Source: Gammaproteobacteria bacterium (GTDB taxonomy: Bacteria; Pseudomonadota; Gammaproteobacteria; Eutrophobiales; Eutrophobiaceae). From it: a stretch of 6,748 nt of DNA. The translations under genes were made by a program, and so were the position numbers. Under the pieces are notes generated by a model. It was not told the DNA's origin. It saw nothing but the letters and a program-made list of their open reading frames with translations, and did no database searches. Within the stretch, counting starts at the first letter, position 1. Each line of letters opens with the position of its first letter. The stretch spans positions 1-6,748 of the forward strand of contig JAENIZ010000107.1 of NCBI GenBank assembly GCA_016844485.1, read 5' to 3'. Positions 6,670 to 6,748 of the stretch are shown piece by piece.

Positions 6670-6748
6670 CTTAGTTCAGTGGATAAGTCTGTGACTAATT
6701 ATTCAGGCAATAAGCTACACACCTGACCAGAGTTTTTCCCTGAAGCTC
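6670..6748. other. Non-coding tail after rsmA
   Basis: No reading frame of useful length begins here on the + strand. The only structure is a 7-base inverted repeat, TAGCTTA (6667-6673, over the rsmA stop) with TAAGCTA (6711-6717), and a short TCAGG (6703-6707)/CCTGA (6722-6726) pair with a 14-base loop and a five-T run starting at 6733. The latter is too loose to call a terminator. The gene apaG, which commonly follows rsmA in gammaproteobacteria, does not start in these 79 bases. Confidence 0.4.

Noticed and set aside
6678..6686. DnaA-box-like sequence (TTATCCACT on the - strand)
   Set aside because: A single near-match of eight in nine bases, without a cluster, AT-rich unwinding region or origin-type neighbours; chance is enough.
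6703..6737. Terminator after rsmA
   Set aside because: Five-base stem, 14-base loop, and six bases between the stem and the T-run; too weak for a call.

Overview
The window carries the conserved gammaproteobacterial envelope/ribosome operon lptD-surA-pdxA-rsmA on the + strand (1293-6669). A divergent short-chain dehydrogenase gene of the YbbO type lies upstream on the - strand (267-1097), and the first 266 bases hold no convincing gene but are rich in repeats. The gene order, the four-cysteine LptD, the two-parvulin SurA and the DXP-dependent vitamin B6 enzyme PdxA all point to a gammaproteobacterium. The DNA has moderate GC. The proteins diverge clearly from E. coli and the usual enteric neighbours are missing, so it is not an enteric; I cannot name the order from this sequence alone.

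Layout: 4-28 is a likely intrinsic terminator of a gene left of the window. 35-99 holds two hairpins with complementary loops. 144-178 holds an 11-base direct repeat. 195-264 is a striking 70-base array with a strict 7-base period, ending two bases from the stop of the - strand dehydrogenase gene. 1098-1292 is the divergent intergenic region with a weak candidate promoter. From 1293 the operon is very compact: lptD and surA overlap by 11 bases, the frame-shifted surA stop touches the pdxA start (the ancestral surA stop would overlap pdxA by 14 bases), and the pdxA stop abuts the rsmA start. The last 79 bases show no gene; apaG, often next in this cluster, does not begin here.

Functionally, LptD is the outer-membrane LPS translocon and SurA is the periplasmic chaperone that helps LptD and other barrels fold. 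PdxA makes a pyridoxal phosphate precursor, and RsmA dimethylates 16S rRNA during 30S maturation.

The most notable point is in surA. About 25 bases are missing inside the second parvulin domain, removing the expected FGWH-type segment and shifting the frame. The true C-terminal 51 codons are still intact in the shifted frame (4689-4844). This is either a real recent mutation or an assembly/sequencing error. I see no undescribed multi-gene system here; the unexplained material is the repeat-rich left end.
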